64,000 nt of DNA from Saccharomyces mikatae IFO 1815 (GCF_947241705.1 NC_079271.1:620001-684000), one strand, 5' to 3'; positions 1 through 9,954 are shown, counted from the first letter of the stretch. Numbers and translations: made by a program. The notes: generated from the sequence alone by a model not told the origin.

Positions 1-252
1 CACAGCTATTTGTACCATCAAGGAATAGAATGTATTCTCCATTGCAAGGATCAAATGTGTCAAATAGAATAGATTATCACCAGCTTTATCGTGGTGTATG
101 GGTTTATCCAATTTGTTTATAATGGCTAGCGTTAAATAAACAAAAAGTGCTACTAATAGATCCTTGCTTTATATAAACAAGAGTGTAGCTCATTAATAGC
201 AAAAAAGCACCTGAATAAGTACATCACAAGGTCTGCCTTCAAATATTGCACG

Positions 253-1584
253 ATGAATAGCACTCCTCCAACGTCTCCCGTCACTGAGACTTCGGATGGG
301 GTCTTCCCATCTATTGACAACAACAGTAAAGATTTCGCTTATCGCCAGCCGCAAAAACATAAAAGTACTTCTGCATACTCACATCTGGTGTCGCCCGTAG
401 AGGAGCCAATAAATAAATTCAGTGAGATATTTCAGACTAATTATGCCATCAAAAAGTCTACAAGCACCTCAGAAACACATCTAAAGAACGATTTGAATGT
501 ATTGTTTTCAACCCCTCGATTTTATTCTCCGGAGAATCTGGCCTCAATGTTTCATCTTTCTAATACAGCTCCTCCCTTGGAGTTTCTAAATGAGTTTTTA
601 ATGGGTATATTACTTGCGCCAGAGATGGATTTTTTGTCCAACCCAGGTTATGCACTTCCGTCCAACAAACTTGTCGGACAAGGAAGTTACTCATACGTAT
701 ACCCTATATCATCAAGTGCTTCTTCAGAGTCTAACAAGAGTTTGGGCTTTGTTTTAAAGTTTGCAAAAACACAGCACAAGAGCAAGGTGATTTTACAAGA
801 GGCTCTAACGCTGGCATATCTTCAATATGTGTGTCCATCAACTAATGACAGTCATATTATTCCATTCTATGGTTTGACATACATAAATAAATCACATTTT
901 AGAAGATTAAGATCTAATGAATGTGTTCCCGGCCTTATTCTTCCGAAATGCGAAATGAGTTTGTATAACTTCAACGCGATGGTATCACATAAACTATCGT
1001 TGATAGGGAAAAGAAAAATATGGTGGAAACTGTTGAAACAAATGTTTGGTGCACTAAGAACCTTAAAAACAAATTATATAATACATGGCGACATAAAAAC
1101 AGCGAATATACTATTAACAGAAACACCAACACTTGGTGAAGATCATTGTGACGATTTTGACTTCTACCTAGCCGACTTTACTTCAGCATTTCACGTCAAT
1201 CAATCACCTACTGACTTGAACACTACAGTAGAGTATTGTGCACCGGAACTAATCGATAATTCTTCAGACCATATTCCTACATTTGAGACGGACTTGTACG
1301 CTGTGGGACTTTGCCTTTTATCTTTTATATCACAGCATGAGCCCTATAATGAACTCCAGGCATTAGTATCCCACGGATCCTCCCCAGGTATCGGAAGTTC
1401 GTCTATTCAACAGTCACAATGGTTAATAAATGTCCTTTTGAAAAAAGATCCTATAAACCTAAACATGTTGAGAAGTGATTTATTCCAAGATTGGAAATTG
1501 GAATTGACAATACTGTCTAAAGTTCTTGTAGAGAGGCTTTCTTTAGAAGAACTTCTATCTATACTCGAAAATAACTACATATGA
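253..1584 (+). CDS. ISR1: ISR1, predicted protein kinase
   Basis: 443-residue kinase, the length I recall for S. cerevisiae Isr1 (YPR106W). The kinase domain fills the C-terminal two thirds: glycine-rich loop GQGSYSYVY at 142-150, lysine at about 169 (VLKF), catalytic loop HGDIKTAN at 278-285, metal-binding motif DFT at 308-310 instead of DFG, and CAPEL at 329-333. HGD replaces the usual HRD. The N-terminus is disordered and Ser/Thr-Pro rich, with STPPTSP at residues 3-9 resembling a Cdc4 phosphodegron. From the literature, Isr1 restrains hexosamine/UDP-GlcNAc synthesis at Gfa1 and is an unstable SCF-Cdc4 target after Pho85 phosphorylation; those roles are known for the orthologue and not shown here. 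The start is the first ATG of the frame. It is convergent with YTH1, with only 44 bp between the stops. Confidence 0.95.
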   Translation: MNSTPPTSPVTETSDGVFPSIDNNSKDFAYRQPQKHKSTSAYSHLVSPVEEPINKFSEIFQTNYAIKKSTSTSETHLKNDLNVLFSTPRFYSPENLASMFHLSNTAPPLEFLNEFLMGILLAPEMDFLSNPGYALPSNKLVGQGSYSYVYPISSSASSESNKSLGFVLKFAKTQHKSKVILQEALTLAYLQYVCPSTNDSHIIPFYGLTYINKSHFRRLRSNECVPGLILPKCEMSLYNFNAMVSHKLSLIGKRKIWWKLLKQMFGALRTLKTNYIIHGDIKTANILLTETPTLGEDHCDDFDFYLADFTSAFHVNQSPTDLNTTVEYCAPELIDNSSDHIPTFETDLYAVGLCLLSFISQHEPYNELQALVSHGSSPGIGSSSIQQSQWLINVLLKKDPINLNMLRSDLFQDWKLELTILSKVLVERLSLEELLSILENNYI

Positions 1585-1628
1585 TCATATTTATGTTTAT
1601 GAAAGCTGAAGGCCAGTACACGCATAAA

Positions 1629-2255
1629 TCAAACTTCACCGTTTATAATTGCATTCAAACGTCTCTCCTTTTCTTCGTCCATTTTTCTGGTATTTATCTC
1701 ATCATCTTTCTTGATCCTCAATTTACTGCCCTCATCTGGAATTATAAACTGCGGATGTTCCATATCACATTCATCTTTTCCCAGAGGACAAAATCCGGTC
1801 ATATACCTTTGGCAGAAAACTTTTTTGATATGCCGCCTGGGGCAAGTATTCCCCAGTGGACAGAATCCCATTTCATAGTTTTCACATTTTGGTATCTTGC
1901 TGGCTGGATCTATGTGTAGATATTGACAATCTGGGCTTTGTGTACAGTACCCGTTTTTGCTGAAGAAGACACATTCAGGCATTTTTCTAAGATTGTATTC
2001 ATGTAAGTACTCACATTGGTCATTTTTCTTGCACAATCCTCGAAGCCAATGCCTACAAACGATTTTATTCTGGAAAATTGGTAGTACATGTTTCTTAGGG
2101 CATAAAGGTCCTCTTGGACACGATTTAGGACCTTCTCTAGAATTGTAGAATTCACATATGGGTCTATCGGGGTCGAGTGAAAACGAGTATTCTTGCCTTA
2201 GGAATGGTTCGAATTTAAAAGGGTATCCCACTGTATCAGGGTGAATTAAGTTCAT
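1629..2255 (-). CDS. YTH1: YTH1, CPSF30-type mRNA 3'-end processing zinc-finger protein
   Basis: 208 residues carrying five successive CCCH zinc fingers between about residues 30 and 175 (for example [19 protein letters not shown] and [20 protein letters not shown]), followed by a short charged tail. This is the layout of yeast Yth1/CPSF30, the RNA-binding subunit of the cleavage and polyadenylation factor that helps recognise the poly(A) site in the nucleus. Length and order match YPR107C. It is divergent from RPN7 across a 405-bp intergenic stretch and convergent with ISR1. An overlapping plus-strand reading frame over its 3' half is only its shadow. Confidence 0.96.
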   Translation of the reverse strand: MNLIHPDTVGYPFKFEPFLRQEYSFSLDPDRPICEFYNSREGPKSCPRGPLCPKKHVLPIFQNKIVCRHWLRGLCKKNDQCEYLHEYNLRKMPECVFFSKNGYCTQSPDCQYLHIDPASKIPKCENYEMGFCPLGNTCPRRHIKKVFCQRYMTGFCPLGKDECDMEHPQFIIPDEGSKLRIKKDDEINTRKMDEEKERRLNAIINGEV

Positions 2256-2660
2256 TAAGAAAACTTGCTACCTTTATTCTTCGTTCGTAATGCTTAAATA
2301 AGATGCGATGTACAAGCCTCTAGTTTTAATTCAAGAAAACAACTTCTTAATCAGTAGTGGCACAATAAGGGATTATGGTAGTGATCTCTATAGGGTTAAT
2401 ATATGTAATATTAAACAAAGGTATTGTTTAAAACAGTACTTGTTTTCCTCATATCATAATGGACGGCGCGAAGATAGAAGTTCAATTAAGCATCCGATTA
2501 AGTTAAGTTTGCCACCCATTTGAAATTCTAGTATATCAGGCAGCGTTGGAAAGGCCAATCGCTCAGCAACAAACGAAACATTATTACGGAAAAAGCTGAA
2601 CTTTAAGGCCGTCTTAAAATATCAACGAATATACGCCACAAATTATAAATCAACGGCAAA
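2256..2660. promoter_or_regulatory. YTH1/RPN7 divergent intergenic region
   Basis: 405 bp between two divergent starts. The only element I recognise is the proteasome element described separately. A 71-codon frame at 2308-2523 lies here but has no family features and overlaps the regulatory site, so I do not call it a gene. Confidence 0.6.
2508..2516 (-). promoter_or_regulatory. PACE (Rpn4 site) upstream of RPN7
   Basis: The plus strand reads TTTGCCACC, the exact reverse complement of the proteasome-associated control element GGTGGCAAA. It lies about 145 bp upstream of the RPN7 ATG. Rpn4 is known to bind this element and co-induce 26S proteasome genes. The exact 9-bp match in front of a proteasome lid gene makes the call strong. 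Confidence 0.88.
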
Positions 2661-3950
2661 ATGGTAGATGTGGAACAAAAAAGTAAAGAGGTTGAGTATG
2701 TTGACCCATCAGTGAATAGAGTGCCTAATTATGAGGTATCTGAAAAGGCATTTCTTTTGACACAACAAAAAGTTAGTATGGAACAGCGTAGAGAAGCAGC
2801 AGATTTCGTTTTAGCTAAGATTAAGGAGGAAGAAATGGCCCCTTATTACAAGTACCTTTGTGAGGATTATCTCGTTAAAAATGGCGAATCTGATTTAGAC
2901 CACGATGAAAAGTCAGGTTCTTCTAGCGAATGGATCAGATTTGACCAGCAGTTATACGATGAGCTGCGCAAAAAAAATGAAAGTAAGATTAAAGAATTGA
3001 ATGAAAAGATTCAGAAATTGGAGGAAGACGATGAAGGTGAGCTAGAACAAGCCCAAGCATGGATTAATTTGGGTGAATACTACGCACAAATTGGTGACAA
3101 AGATAATGCTGAAAAAACGTTAGGGAAATCACTATCAAAGGCTATTTCCACTGGGGCAAAAATTGATGTTATGTTGACAATTGCAAGGTTAGGGTTCTTT
3201 TATAATGATCAACTTTATGTCAAGGAAAAATTGGAGGCAGTCAATTCAATGATTGAAAAAGGTGGTGATTGGGAGAGAAGAAACAGATATAAAACATACT
3301 ACGGTATCCACTGTTTGGCTGTAAGAAACTTTAAGGAGGCGGCAAAGTTGTTGGTCGATTCTTTAGCAACTTTCACGTCCATTGAATTAACTTCATATGA
3401 AAGTATTGCAACATATGCATCGGTTACAGGTTTGTTTACGCTAGAAAGGACAGACCTAAAATCCAAAGTGATTGATTCTCCAGAATTGTTATCCTTAATC
3501 TCAACAACCGCCGCTCTACAATCCATCTCATCCTTAACAATTTCTCTCTATGCGTCAGATTATGCGAGTTACTTTCCCTATCTTTTGGAAACATATGATA
3601 ATGTTTTGATTCCATGTAAATATTTGAACAAGCACGCCGATTTCTTTGTCAGAGAAATGAGAAGAAAGGTTTATGCACAGTTATTGGATTCGTATAAGAC
3701 TCTGTCTTTAAAATCTATGGCCAGTGCGTTTGGTGTTTCTGTTGCATTTTTGGACAACGATCTAGGTAAGTTTATTCCAAATAAGCAACTGAATTGCGTT
3801 ATTGATAGAGTGAATGGGATCGTGGAGACCAATAGGCCTGATAACAAGAATGCTCAATACCATTTGCTAGTTAAACAAGGTGACGGCTTATTAACAAAAC
3901 TACAAAAATATGGTGCAGCAGTGAGATTGACCGGATCGGACCGTATTTGA
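2661..3950 (+). CDS. RPN7: RPN7, 26S proteasome regulatory lid subunit
   Basis: 429 residues, as in S. cerevisiae Rpn7 (YPR108W). The N-terminal part is helical and charged (around residues 95-115). A TPR-like helical repeat region follows (WINLGEYYAQIGDKDNAEKT at about 132-151), then a PCI/PINT winged-helix domain at roughly 210-390, which assembles the lid of the 19S particle. Rpn7 is needed for lid integrity and joining lid to base in the nucleus and cytosol. The start codon sits in a clean context (AAAATGG) and a PACE site lies upstream. Confidence 0.97.
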   Translation: MVDVEQKSKEVEYVDPSVNRVPNYEVSEKAFLLTQQKVSMEQRREAADFVLAKIKEEEMAPYYKYLCEDYLVKNGESDLDHDEKSGSSSEWIRFDQQLYDELRKKNESKIKELNEKIQKLEEDDEGELEQAQAWINLGEYYAQIGDKDNAEKTLGKSLSKAISTGAKIDVMLTIARLGFFYNDQLYVKEKLEAVNSMIEKGGDWERRNRYKTYYGIHCLAVRNFKEAAKLLVDSLATFTSIELTSYESIATYASVTGLFTLERTDLKSKVIDSPELLSLISTTAALQSISSLTISLYASDYASYFPYLLETYDNVLIPCKYLNKHADFFVREMRRKVYAQLLDSYKTLSLKSMASAFGVSVAFLDNDLGKFIPNKQLNCVIDRVNGIVETNRPDNKNAQYHLLVKQGDGLLTKLQKYGAAVRLTGSDRI

Positions 3951-4209
3951 AGAAGTTAATTTATTCATCAAGGCATATAATCACAACAACACATATATAA
4001 ACATACATATATATTGTTTGGAGACTCAAGTAATAATGTTGAGAATATGCGGAATGAATCAGGTCTTTATGATAGCAATTGCTCTTCTTTTATCTTCAAA
4101 TAAGGAGGTTTCTTACTGGATTTAAATTTTTAGGAGTGCTTTTAATGTTTAGTTTGAATTTATTGTTTCAACTTATTTCAATGAAAACGTTTAGGATATA
4201 ACTGAAAAA
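3951..4209. other. RPN7 3' region
   Basis: A/T-rich 3' flank with TATATA-type yeast 3'-end signals just after the RPN7 stop (around 3990-4015). A 29-codon ATG frame at 4036-4125 has no supporting evidence. In S. cerevisiae a small ORF (YPR108W-A) is annotated somewhere between RPN7 and the tRNA; I could not recognise a counterpart. Confidence 0.4.
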
Positions 4210-4390
4210 AAAAGCTATTCAAGGTTGAAAATAATAGGATAATGACCGACAACATATAAAATGACAACAAAAGCATATACAGAATTATGTAGAATTACGA
4301 GTTCCATTTATTGGATTCCTATATTCTCGAGGAGAACGTCTAGTACATTCTATATACCTAATAATATTGCCTTTATCAACAATGAAATCC

Positions 4391-5056
4391 TGTTGGAATA
4401 AGTGATTACTACTATACACTTATTCGTATAAATTGGAATAAGTTATTGTTGGAATGAAAATCAACTATCGTCTATCAACTAGTAGTCATACTACTAGTAC
4501 ATTATCATATACGGTGTTATAAGATGACATAAGTTATGAGAAGCGGTCATCGAAATAAGTGGAAGCTGAAATGCAAGGATTGATAATGTAATAGGATAAT
4601 GACTGACAAATATAAAATGACAATAAAAGCATATACAGAATTATGTAGAATTACGAGTTCCATTTATTGGATTCCTATATCCTCGAGGAGAACTTCTAGT
4701 ATATCTACATACCTAATATTATTGCCTTTATCAACAATGGAATCCCAACAATCATCTCAAAATTCGCCAATCTCTCAGTTATTGCAACTATACGTTCTTC
4801 GTATGAATTAGAGTAGGAAATACTAATAATATAATTTACCACGGTAATGAGATAGAGATCTATTAATTGATCAGAACATATTATATAAAAAGATAAGCCA
4901 TAACTAAGATCTTATCATCTATGCCCCGAGTTGTGTCTGAACCATTGGTTTCAATATAACCAATCAGCGTGTATCTTATATACCTCTCTTATATAAATTA
5001 AGAGGAAACAACTTATTCTTAATTATTACAACTTACTAAACAACTAACCATCAACA
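4391..5056 (+). mobile_element. Solo LTR of the 381-bp TGTTGGAATAAG type, carrying an inserted delta
   Basis: Begins TGTTGGAATAAGTG and ends CATCAACA, flanked by the direct repeat AATCC. It matches the full-length copy at 30244-30624 and the copy at 36805-37523, but contains a delta at 4447-4777. It is neither delta nor sigma by sequence. A Ty4/tau- or Tsu4-related LTR is my best guess, not confirmed. No internal coding region remains. It is younger than the delta it interrupts and older than the delta inside it. Confidence 0.8.
4447..4777 (+). mobile_element. Solo delta LTR (Ty1/Ty2), innermost layer
   Basis: 331 bp from TGTTGGAATGAAAATC to TCTCTCA, with GTTAT on both sides (4442-4446 and 4778-4782) as a five-base target-site duplication. 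It is close to the Ty1/Ty2 delta consensus, including the ATGGAATCCCAACAA stretch where Ty1-type gag begins. Position and intact duplication make it the youngest layer here. Only the LTR is present. A 70-codon frame at 4599-4811 lies inside it and is not a host gene. Confidence 0.9.
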
Positions 5057-5211
5057 AATCCCAACAATTATCTCAAAATTCACCTGTTCTCAAGAAGATA
5101 CTCATTATTAACGAAACCACCTTCTGATAAAATTTATTGTCCAGAGTTATAGATATTAAGGATTCATAAAAACATAAATACAGCTCTAACAATGCCCTCT
5201 AGAAACTGAGA

Positions 5212-5283
5212 GCCTCCTTAGCTTAGTGGTAGAGCGTTGCACTTGTAATGCAAAGGTCGTTAGTTCAATTCTGACAGGTGGCA
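5212..5283 (+). tRNA. tT(UGU)P: tRNA-Thr(UGU)
   Basis: 72-nt cloverleaf: acceptor GCCTCCT/AGGTGGC (one U-U opposition at the fourth pair), D-arm with AGCTTAGTGGTAGAGC, anticodon loop CTTGTAA giving UGU, TPsiC arm GTTCAATTC and discriminator A. There is no intron. A-box and B-box sequences are intact, and T-runs that can terminate Pol III lie downstream. Its place between RPN7 and GLD1 matches S. cerevisiae. The LTR nest immediately upstream fits Ty1/Ty2 targeting to Pol III genes. Confidence 0.95.
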
Positions 5284-5616
5284 ATTCAATTTTACATTAA
5301 AATTATCATTGGTGTTATTTTTTGCATGGTACGTCTCCTTAAAAAGGAGTTCTTTTTTTATTATTATAATTCTCTTCTCTTATGATTGTCCTACTGTCAT
5401 ATACAATTACATTGTTCTCCTTTTGGGTAATATTGCAAGGAAATCACGTATAACGAAACACAATTAAATCGTTTGAATTCAATTAATCCGCATCGTTGCA
5501 CTGTTTCCAAATAAAACTATAGGGTAGAACGCTTGAAGATATCAACCGCAATATTTATCACCCAACGACAGGCCTAAATCATATCAATCTATGCCTTCAA
5601 TAAGGTCAGTCGAACA
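5284..5616. other. tRNA-Thr/GLD1 intergenic region
   Basis: 333 bp of A/T-rich sequence. A T-run near 5345-5358 could be a back-up Pol III terminator. I see no further gene or clear transcription-factor site. Confidence 0.4.
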
Positions 5617-6504
5617 ATGGATAATTTTGAAAGTAATGTTGAAGAAAGCTTAACTGCAGGAAACATTCGAGTGTATGAACTACGAAAAAGAAACTTTCAA
5701 AGAAATTTGGTAAATAACTTGAGCTTTTTCGGGTATGTTCTGATATCTTTGGAATATATAAAGTATGACCGTACCGTCTGGACCCTCTTAACCAGGGCAA
5801 TAGTGCAATCTCTCATAAGTTCCCCCTTTCCAAGTGATGCAAAATTACGAAGGCTTGCGACTGTTGGTGCAGATAATAATAATAATACAACTGGGGGTAC
5901 AACGTTTCCAGGTGGCAGATCAATCAGGCTTCCTGGAATGTTTGGGAGAGAAATGCTTGATAATCCTTCTAGTCAAACTGAACAAGACTATGACGATGCC
6001 GCTATTGTATCTATAAAAAAGCAAATTCGGAAGTTTTTATTCCATGGTTGCTTATCATTGAATATGCTCTTTATTCTTTTAACTGTCTTATTTCCAATCG
6101 ATTTCATGGAACCATTGAGTGGTAACGCGCCAATGAATGATGGTCCTAAAAATACTCCCTCACCTTTTTCTAATTCAAATGGCCTACTATTGGGTGAGAG
6201 AAGAGGTGGACTTTTCTTACAGATGATCGGAGAACGATTGCCAAGAAGTAACTTTTCCGGGAATTTGGGGCTGGTGGTGATCGAATTTAGCATCCTTGTA
6301 GTACAGTTCACATTATTTTCATTGACATGTGTTGTTTTGGCAGATTTGGATTTCCAAGATCCGGAAAGACTAGAATCTGTAAAAAGCGATGGCTATGATG
6401 GTTCCGTACTAGTTGCACGAATACCTTTAAACAAAACTTTGAATACCGTTTTAAGCGGTGGCGATACCAATGATATTGATGAGAACACAAGCAACCCTGT
6501 TTAA
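5617..6504 (+). CDS. GLD1: GLD1, Golgi-specific Dsc ubiquitin-ligase subunit
   Basis: 295 residues with hydrophobic spans near 30-48 (weak), 138-162 ([20 protein letters not shown] region) and 220-245 ([18 protein letters not shown] region), separated by polar Asn/Gly-rich stretches. Length and position match YPR109W, which has been described as Gld1, the subunit directing the Tul1/Dsc E3 ligase to the Golgi and endosomes, in competition with Vld1, which directs it to the vacuole. The function is taken from that orthologue; the sequence itself shows only a small multi-pass membrane protein. The start is the first in-frame ATG. Confidence 0.88.
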   Translation: MDNFESNVEESLTAGNIRVYELRKRNFQRNLVNNLSFFGYVLISLEYIKYDRTVWTLLTRAIVQSLISSPFPSDAKLRRLATVGADNNNNTTGGTTFPGGRSIRLPGMFGREMLDNPSSQTEQDYDDAAIVSIKKQIRKFLFHGCLSLNMLFILLTVLFPIDFMEPLSGNAPMNDGPKNTPSPFSNSNGLLLGERRGGLFLQMIGERLPRSNFSGNLGLVVIEFSILVVQFTLFSLTCVVLADLDFQDPERLESVKSDGYDGSVLVARIPLNKTLNTVLSGGDTNDIDENTSNPV

Positions 6505-6777
6505 GAATTCGACATTCACAGGATTGCATAGAGAAATAGCACGCCTATAAAAAGGTAAAACTAATTACTGTTACCGGCTTTTTTTTATAGAGAGTTAGAT
6601 TTACATATTTCATTCTATTATATCTATAACAGTTGTATAGGTGTTCGTTTATTTGATTATTGGATTTATCATTCTACTGATATTAGGAAGAAGTTTTTAC
6701 GGAGGATAGAAGTTCTGCAGTTAAATATTTAACATTCTTTCTTAAACTGTCTTTCTTAAATGGTATGCAAAGTAGAA

Positions 6778-7785
6778 TTATTGAGTAATTGGGCAGTTTT
6801 TCAAATATTCAGCTTTATTTTTCAAAATTCTAACAGATTTGAAGAAAATTTCTTCCGGCGTCATAGCACCAGCGCTTTCTACGTTAAAGATAAAGTGGTT
6901 TCTTACCCTTCCTAATTTGACTTTATCAGCAAACTCATCATATCTTAAAACTTCCCTGGAAACTGTATCCTTTCTAGCATCTTTTACGTATACTTCATCT
7001 GAACTTTCATCAATACCAATGACACCTGGTGGAAAACATTTTTGAAATCTTCTAGCACTTTCACCTTTGATTGGCTGCAGGATGTTGATCTGAGGTAGTA
7101 ATCTATAAGAAGCGGTGGAAACAGGCGAAAATTTAGCATGATCACCACCAATACCTAAGATGCAGTGAGCTTTCAATGAGATTTCTTGACCAGGCCTTAG
7201 TTTAGCTAGCAAAATATCAGGATCTGCTGGAACAACTGGAAAATCAGCAAATGTGGTAGATTGTTTACCCTGAGGTTCAAACTTCAAATCACGAGCGTAG
7301 ACATGCGCATTATTATACAGCTCCTTTGGATCTGTAGATCCCTTTGGCGCATCTGGGTTTCTTGTGCACTTCACGTTCAAACTCAAAACAATAGTATTTT
7401 CATCTGTAAACTTTTCATCATCTGGTAAATTACTATCAACCCATGTGAGCATATCCGGATCAACTTTTAATGGAACCAAACCTATTCTATGAGCCAAAAC
7501 CTCATCCTGAATGACAGATGTATTGTTGAAAAAATAGACATATTCAGCAGCCACAGATGGAACTTCAGAAATCATTATGCGACGAAAAGCATTTGCAATT
7601 GATGTATCAATGTTAATCAAGTCGAAATTTGCCTCTCTTGCGTCCAATGAAGAAATATTAACCTCAAAGTCCTGTTTGAATTTTTCCACATCCCACTCAT
7701 TTTCTCCATCTTTTGAAAAACCGGGAAAATCAGTGGAAGTTGTATTTGTAACACGATTATATTCAATACCCACAATGTTTGACAT
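6778..7785 (-). CDS. RPC40: RPC40, shared AC40 subunit of RNA polymerases I and III
   Basis: 335 residues, the expected length for AC40 (YPR110C). The alpha/RPB3-like D domain is recognisable: NIDTSIANAFRRIMISEVPS near residues 58-77 is the conserved alpha-subunit dimerisation helix, followed by AHRIGLVPL, typical of RpoA/Rpb3 proteins. The C-terminus (PEEIFFKSVRILKNKAEYL) forms the second dimerisation helix. AC40 pairs with AC19 (Rpc19) to nucleate assembly of Pol I and Pol III. The promoter lies in the 474-bp region shared with DBF20 and has PAC/RRPE-like sequence. Confidence 0.97.
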   Translation of the reverse strand: MSNIVGIEYNRVTNTTSTDFPGFSKDGENEWDVEKFKQDFEVNISSLDAREANFDLINIDTSIANAFRRIMISEVPSVAAEYVYFFNNTSVIQDEVLAHRIGLVPLKVDPDMLTWVDSNLPDDEKFTDENTIVLSLNVKCTRNPDAPKGSTDPKELYNNAHVYARDLKFEPQGKQSTTFADFPVVPADPDILLAKLRPGQEISLKAHCILGIGGDHAKFSPVSTASYRLLPQINILQPIKGESARRFQKCFPPGVIGIDESSDEVYVKDARKDTVSREVLRYDEFADKVKLGRVRNHFIFNVESAGAMTPEEIFFKSVRILKNKAEYLKNCPITQ

Positions 7786-8259
7786 ATTCGCTTCTAACTA
7801 CCTTTTTTCGTACACTTGGTACTTGCCATTTCACATAGTATGAGTGAAATTTTTTTTCTTCAAGTCATCGCAACAATTTTTTTCATTAAATTTTATATGA
7901 ATTTAGGTCACTCTAGACGACATCAAGGATATATCAACAGAAAGCAAACTCTATTTATTCGTCACCTGGAACACATATGCAGCAGTAAATAACGCACCAG
8001 TACTACGAAAGTGTTGCAACACTGAGAATAAACCTGTGATCTAACTTATTCTTCACGTTTCAACATTGATATCTTAGTTATTTGTTTGCAATATAATATC
8101 AGCCCATACACCACATATAATATCAAGAAAGTAAACACAAATCAAGCTATCTTTAGTTGGCTAGATCACAGATTATGTTGATCAGTACCGCTGCAACGAG
8201 TTCATCGTACCAAGAATTATAAAAAACATAAAATTGTAGTCAATAGTACTTTAGTAATA
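7786..8259. promoter_or_regulatory. RPC40/DBF20 divergent promoter region
   Basis: 474 bp. On the RPC40 side TCATCGC at 7865-7871 (minus strand GCGATGA, PAC core) lies next to GAAATTTTTTTT at 7846-7858, similar to the RRPE element. This is the usual pair at ribosome-biogenesis and Pol I/III genes. I recognise no specific element on the DBF20 side. Confidence 0.55.
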
Positions 8260-9954
8260 ATGTTTTCACGAAGTGATCGAGAAGTAGACGACTTAACTAG
8301 TAATATGGGTCATTTGGGGTTCCATGATCTGAATATCCCCAAAACTACTTCTCCTAAAATGCAATATAGACCTGATAGAAAGAGCGAAAATTGGAAAAAT
8401 TCTTCAGGACTTTCGTCTTCATATAAACCGTGCGATTTTAATGATCAAGATACCTCCAAACCCCACATTTCTTTGAATCATTCACCTAAGAAGTTACCAA
8501 AGGATTTTCACGAACGTGCTTCCCAAAACACGACCCAGAGAGTTGTGAATGTATGTCAACTATATTTTCTAGATTATTACTGTGATATGTTTGATTACGT
8601 GATCAGCAGAAGACAACGTACCAAGCAGGTATTAAGATATCTCGAGCAACAAAGGGGTGTTAAAAATATCCCTAATGCGGTTTTAAATGAGGAATGGGCT
8701 TTGTATTTGCTAAAGGAACACGAAGTATTAAGGAAAAGAAGACTGAAACCTAAGCACAAAGATTTCCAGATACTCACACAAGTTGGACAGGGCGGGTATG
8801 GGCAAGTTTATCTGGCAAAGAAGAAAGACAGTAATGAAATCTGTGCTCTGAAAATATTGAACAAGAAACTTTTATTTAAACTAAACGAGACGAATCATGT
8901 CCTTACTGAAAGAGACATACTAACCACAACTAGATCTGACTGGCTTGTGAAATTACTTTATGCATTTCAGGATTCAGAGAGTCTATATTTGGCAATGGAA
9001 TTTGTACCTGGCGGTGATTTCCGCACTTTGTTAATCAATACAAGAATCTTGAAGAGCGGTCACGCAAGGTTTTACATCAGCGAAATGTTTTGTGCTGTGA
9101 ACGCATTGCATGAACTTGGTTATACTCACCGAGATTTGAAGCCAGAAAATTTCTTAATTGATGCCACAGGACATGTTAAACTGACGGATTTTGGACTAGC
9201 AGCTGGAACTGTATCAAATGAAAGAATTGAAAGTATGAAGATACGCCTAGAAGAAGTAAAAAATTTGGAATTTCCTGCCTTTACAGAAAGATCTATTGAG
9301 GATAGAAGGAAAATATATCACAAAATGAGGAAGACAGAAATAAATTATGCTAATTCTATGGTCGGTTCACCTGATTACATGGCCCTGGAAGTTCTTGAAG
9401 GCAAAAAGTACGACTTCACAGTGGATTATTGGTCATTAGGCTGTATGCTCTTTGAAAGTTTGGTTGGATATACCCCTTTCAGTGGTTCTTCTACTAATGA
9501 AACCTACGAAAATTTGAGGTACTGGAAAAAAACTCTAAGGAGACCCCGAACTGAGGATGGGAGGGCAGCATTCTCAGACAGAACTTGGGATTTAATAATC
9601 AGATTGATAGCTGACCCTATCAACAGAGTACGATCTTTTGAACAGGTTCGCAAAATGCCTTACTTTGTGGAAATCAATTTCGGAACCTTGAGAAGAAGTT
9701 CGCCGCCGTTTGTTCCTCAATTAGATGATGAAACAGATGCCGGCTATTTTGATGATTTTACGAATGAAGAAGATATGGCGAAATATGCAGACGTCTTTAA
9801 AAGACAGAGTAAATTGAGTGCAATGGTTGATGATTCTGCTGTAGATTCTAAATTAGTCGGTTTTACCTTTAGACATAAAGATGGTAAACAAGGCTCCAGT
9901 GGAATACTTTACAATGGTTCAGAACATTCTGACCCCTTCTCAACTTTTTATTAA
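8260..9954 (+). CDS. DBF20: DBF20, NDR/LATS-family kinase of mitotic exit
   Basis: 564 residues, as for S. cerevisiae Dbf20 (YPR111W), paralogue of Dbf2. An N-terminal region of about 95-165 is the Mob1-binding segment typical of NDR kinases. The kinase domain has GQGGYGQVY at 176-184, lysine 198 (CALKIL), HRDLKPEN at 290-297 and DFG at 310-312. The NDR-type insert lies between DFG and SMVGSPDYMALE (366-377). The C-terminal hydrophobic motif VGFTFRH has its phosphoacceptor threonine near 536. Dbf2/Dbf20 with Mob1 act at the end of the mitotic exit network downstream of Cdc15. All catalytic residues are present. Confidence 0.96.
   Translation: MFSRSDREVDDLTSNMGHLGFHDLNIPKTTSPKMQYRPDRKSENWKNSSGLSSSYKPCDFNDQDTSKPHISLNHSPKKLPKDFHERASQNTTQRVVNVCQLYFLDYYCDMFDYVISRRQRTKQVLRYLEQQRGVKNIPNAVLNEEWALYLLKEHEVLRKRRLKPKHKDFQILTQVGQGGYGQVYLAKKKDSNEICALKILNKKLLFKLNETNHVLTERDILTTTRSDWLVKLLYAFQDSESLYLAMEFVPGGDFRTLLINTRILKSGHARFYISEMFCAVNALHELGYTHRDLKPENFLIDATGHVKLTDFGLAAGTVSNERIESMKIRLEEVKNLEFPAFTERSIEDRRKIYHKMRKTEINYANSMVGSPDYMALEVLEGKKYDFTVDYWSLGCMLFESLVGYTPFSGSSTNETYENLRYWKKTLRRPRTEDGRAAFSDRTWDLIIRLIADPINRVRSFEQVRKMPYFVEINFGTLRRSSPPFVPQLDDETDAGYFDDFTNEEDMAKYADVFKRQSKLSAMVDDSAVDSKLVGFTFRHKDGKQGSSGILYNGSEHSDPFSTFY

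Larger units (their letters stand above)
4210..5092 (+). mobile_element. Old delta LTR (Ty1/Ty2 family), interrupted by a later LTR
   Basis: Delta-type sequence from about 4210 up to 4390 resumes at 5057 and runs to the delta-like TTCTCA end at 5092. A different LTR (4391-5056) is inserted between. The five bases before the insert (AATCC, 4386-4390) are repeated after it (5057-5061), as expected for a target-site duplication. The outer element is incomplete and is the oldest layer of a three-layer nest just upstream of tRNA-Thr, a classic Ty1/Ty2 target region. The left boundary is approximate. Confidence 0.85.

Noticed and set aside
1581-1919. 112-codon plus-strand ORF overlapping YTH1
   Set aside because: It is the complement of the zinc-finger coding region, with no family features of its own; YTH1 explains the sequence.
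2308-2523. 71-codon ORF between YTH1 and RPN7
   Set aside because: It covers the RPN7 promoter including the PACE site, and the composition gives no sign of coding.
4036-4125. 29-codon ATG frame after RPN7
   Set aside because: Too short and without supporting signals.
4599-4811. 70-codon ORF between RPN7 and tRNA-Thr
   Set aside because: It lies in the innermost delta LTR and its 3' flank, including the stretch where Ty1-type gag begins. It is part of a fossil element and not a host gene.
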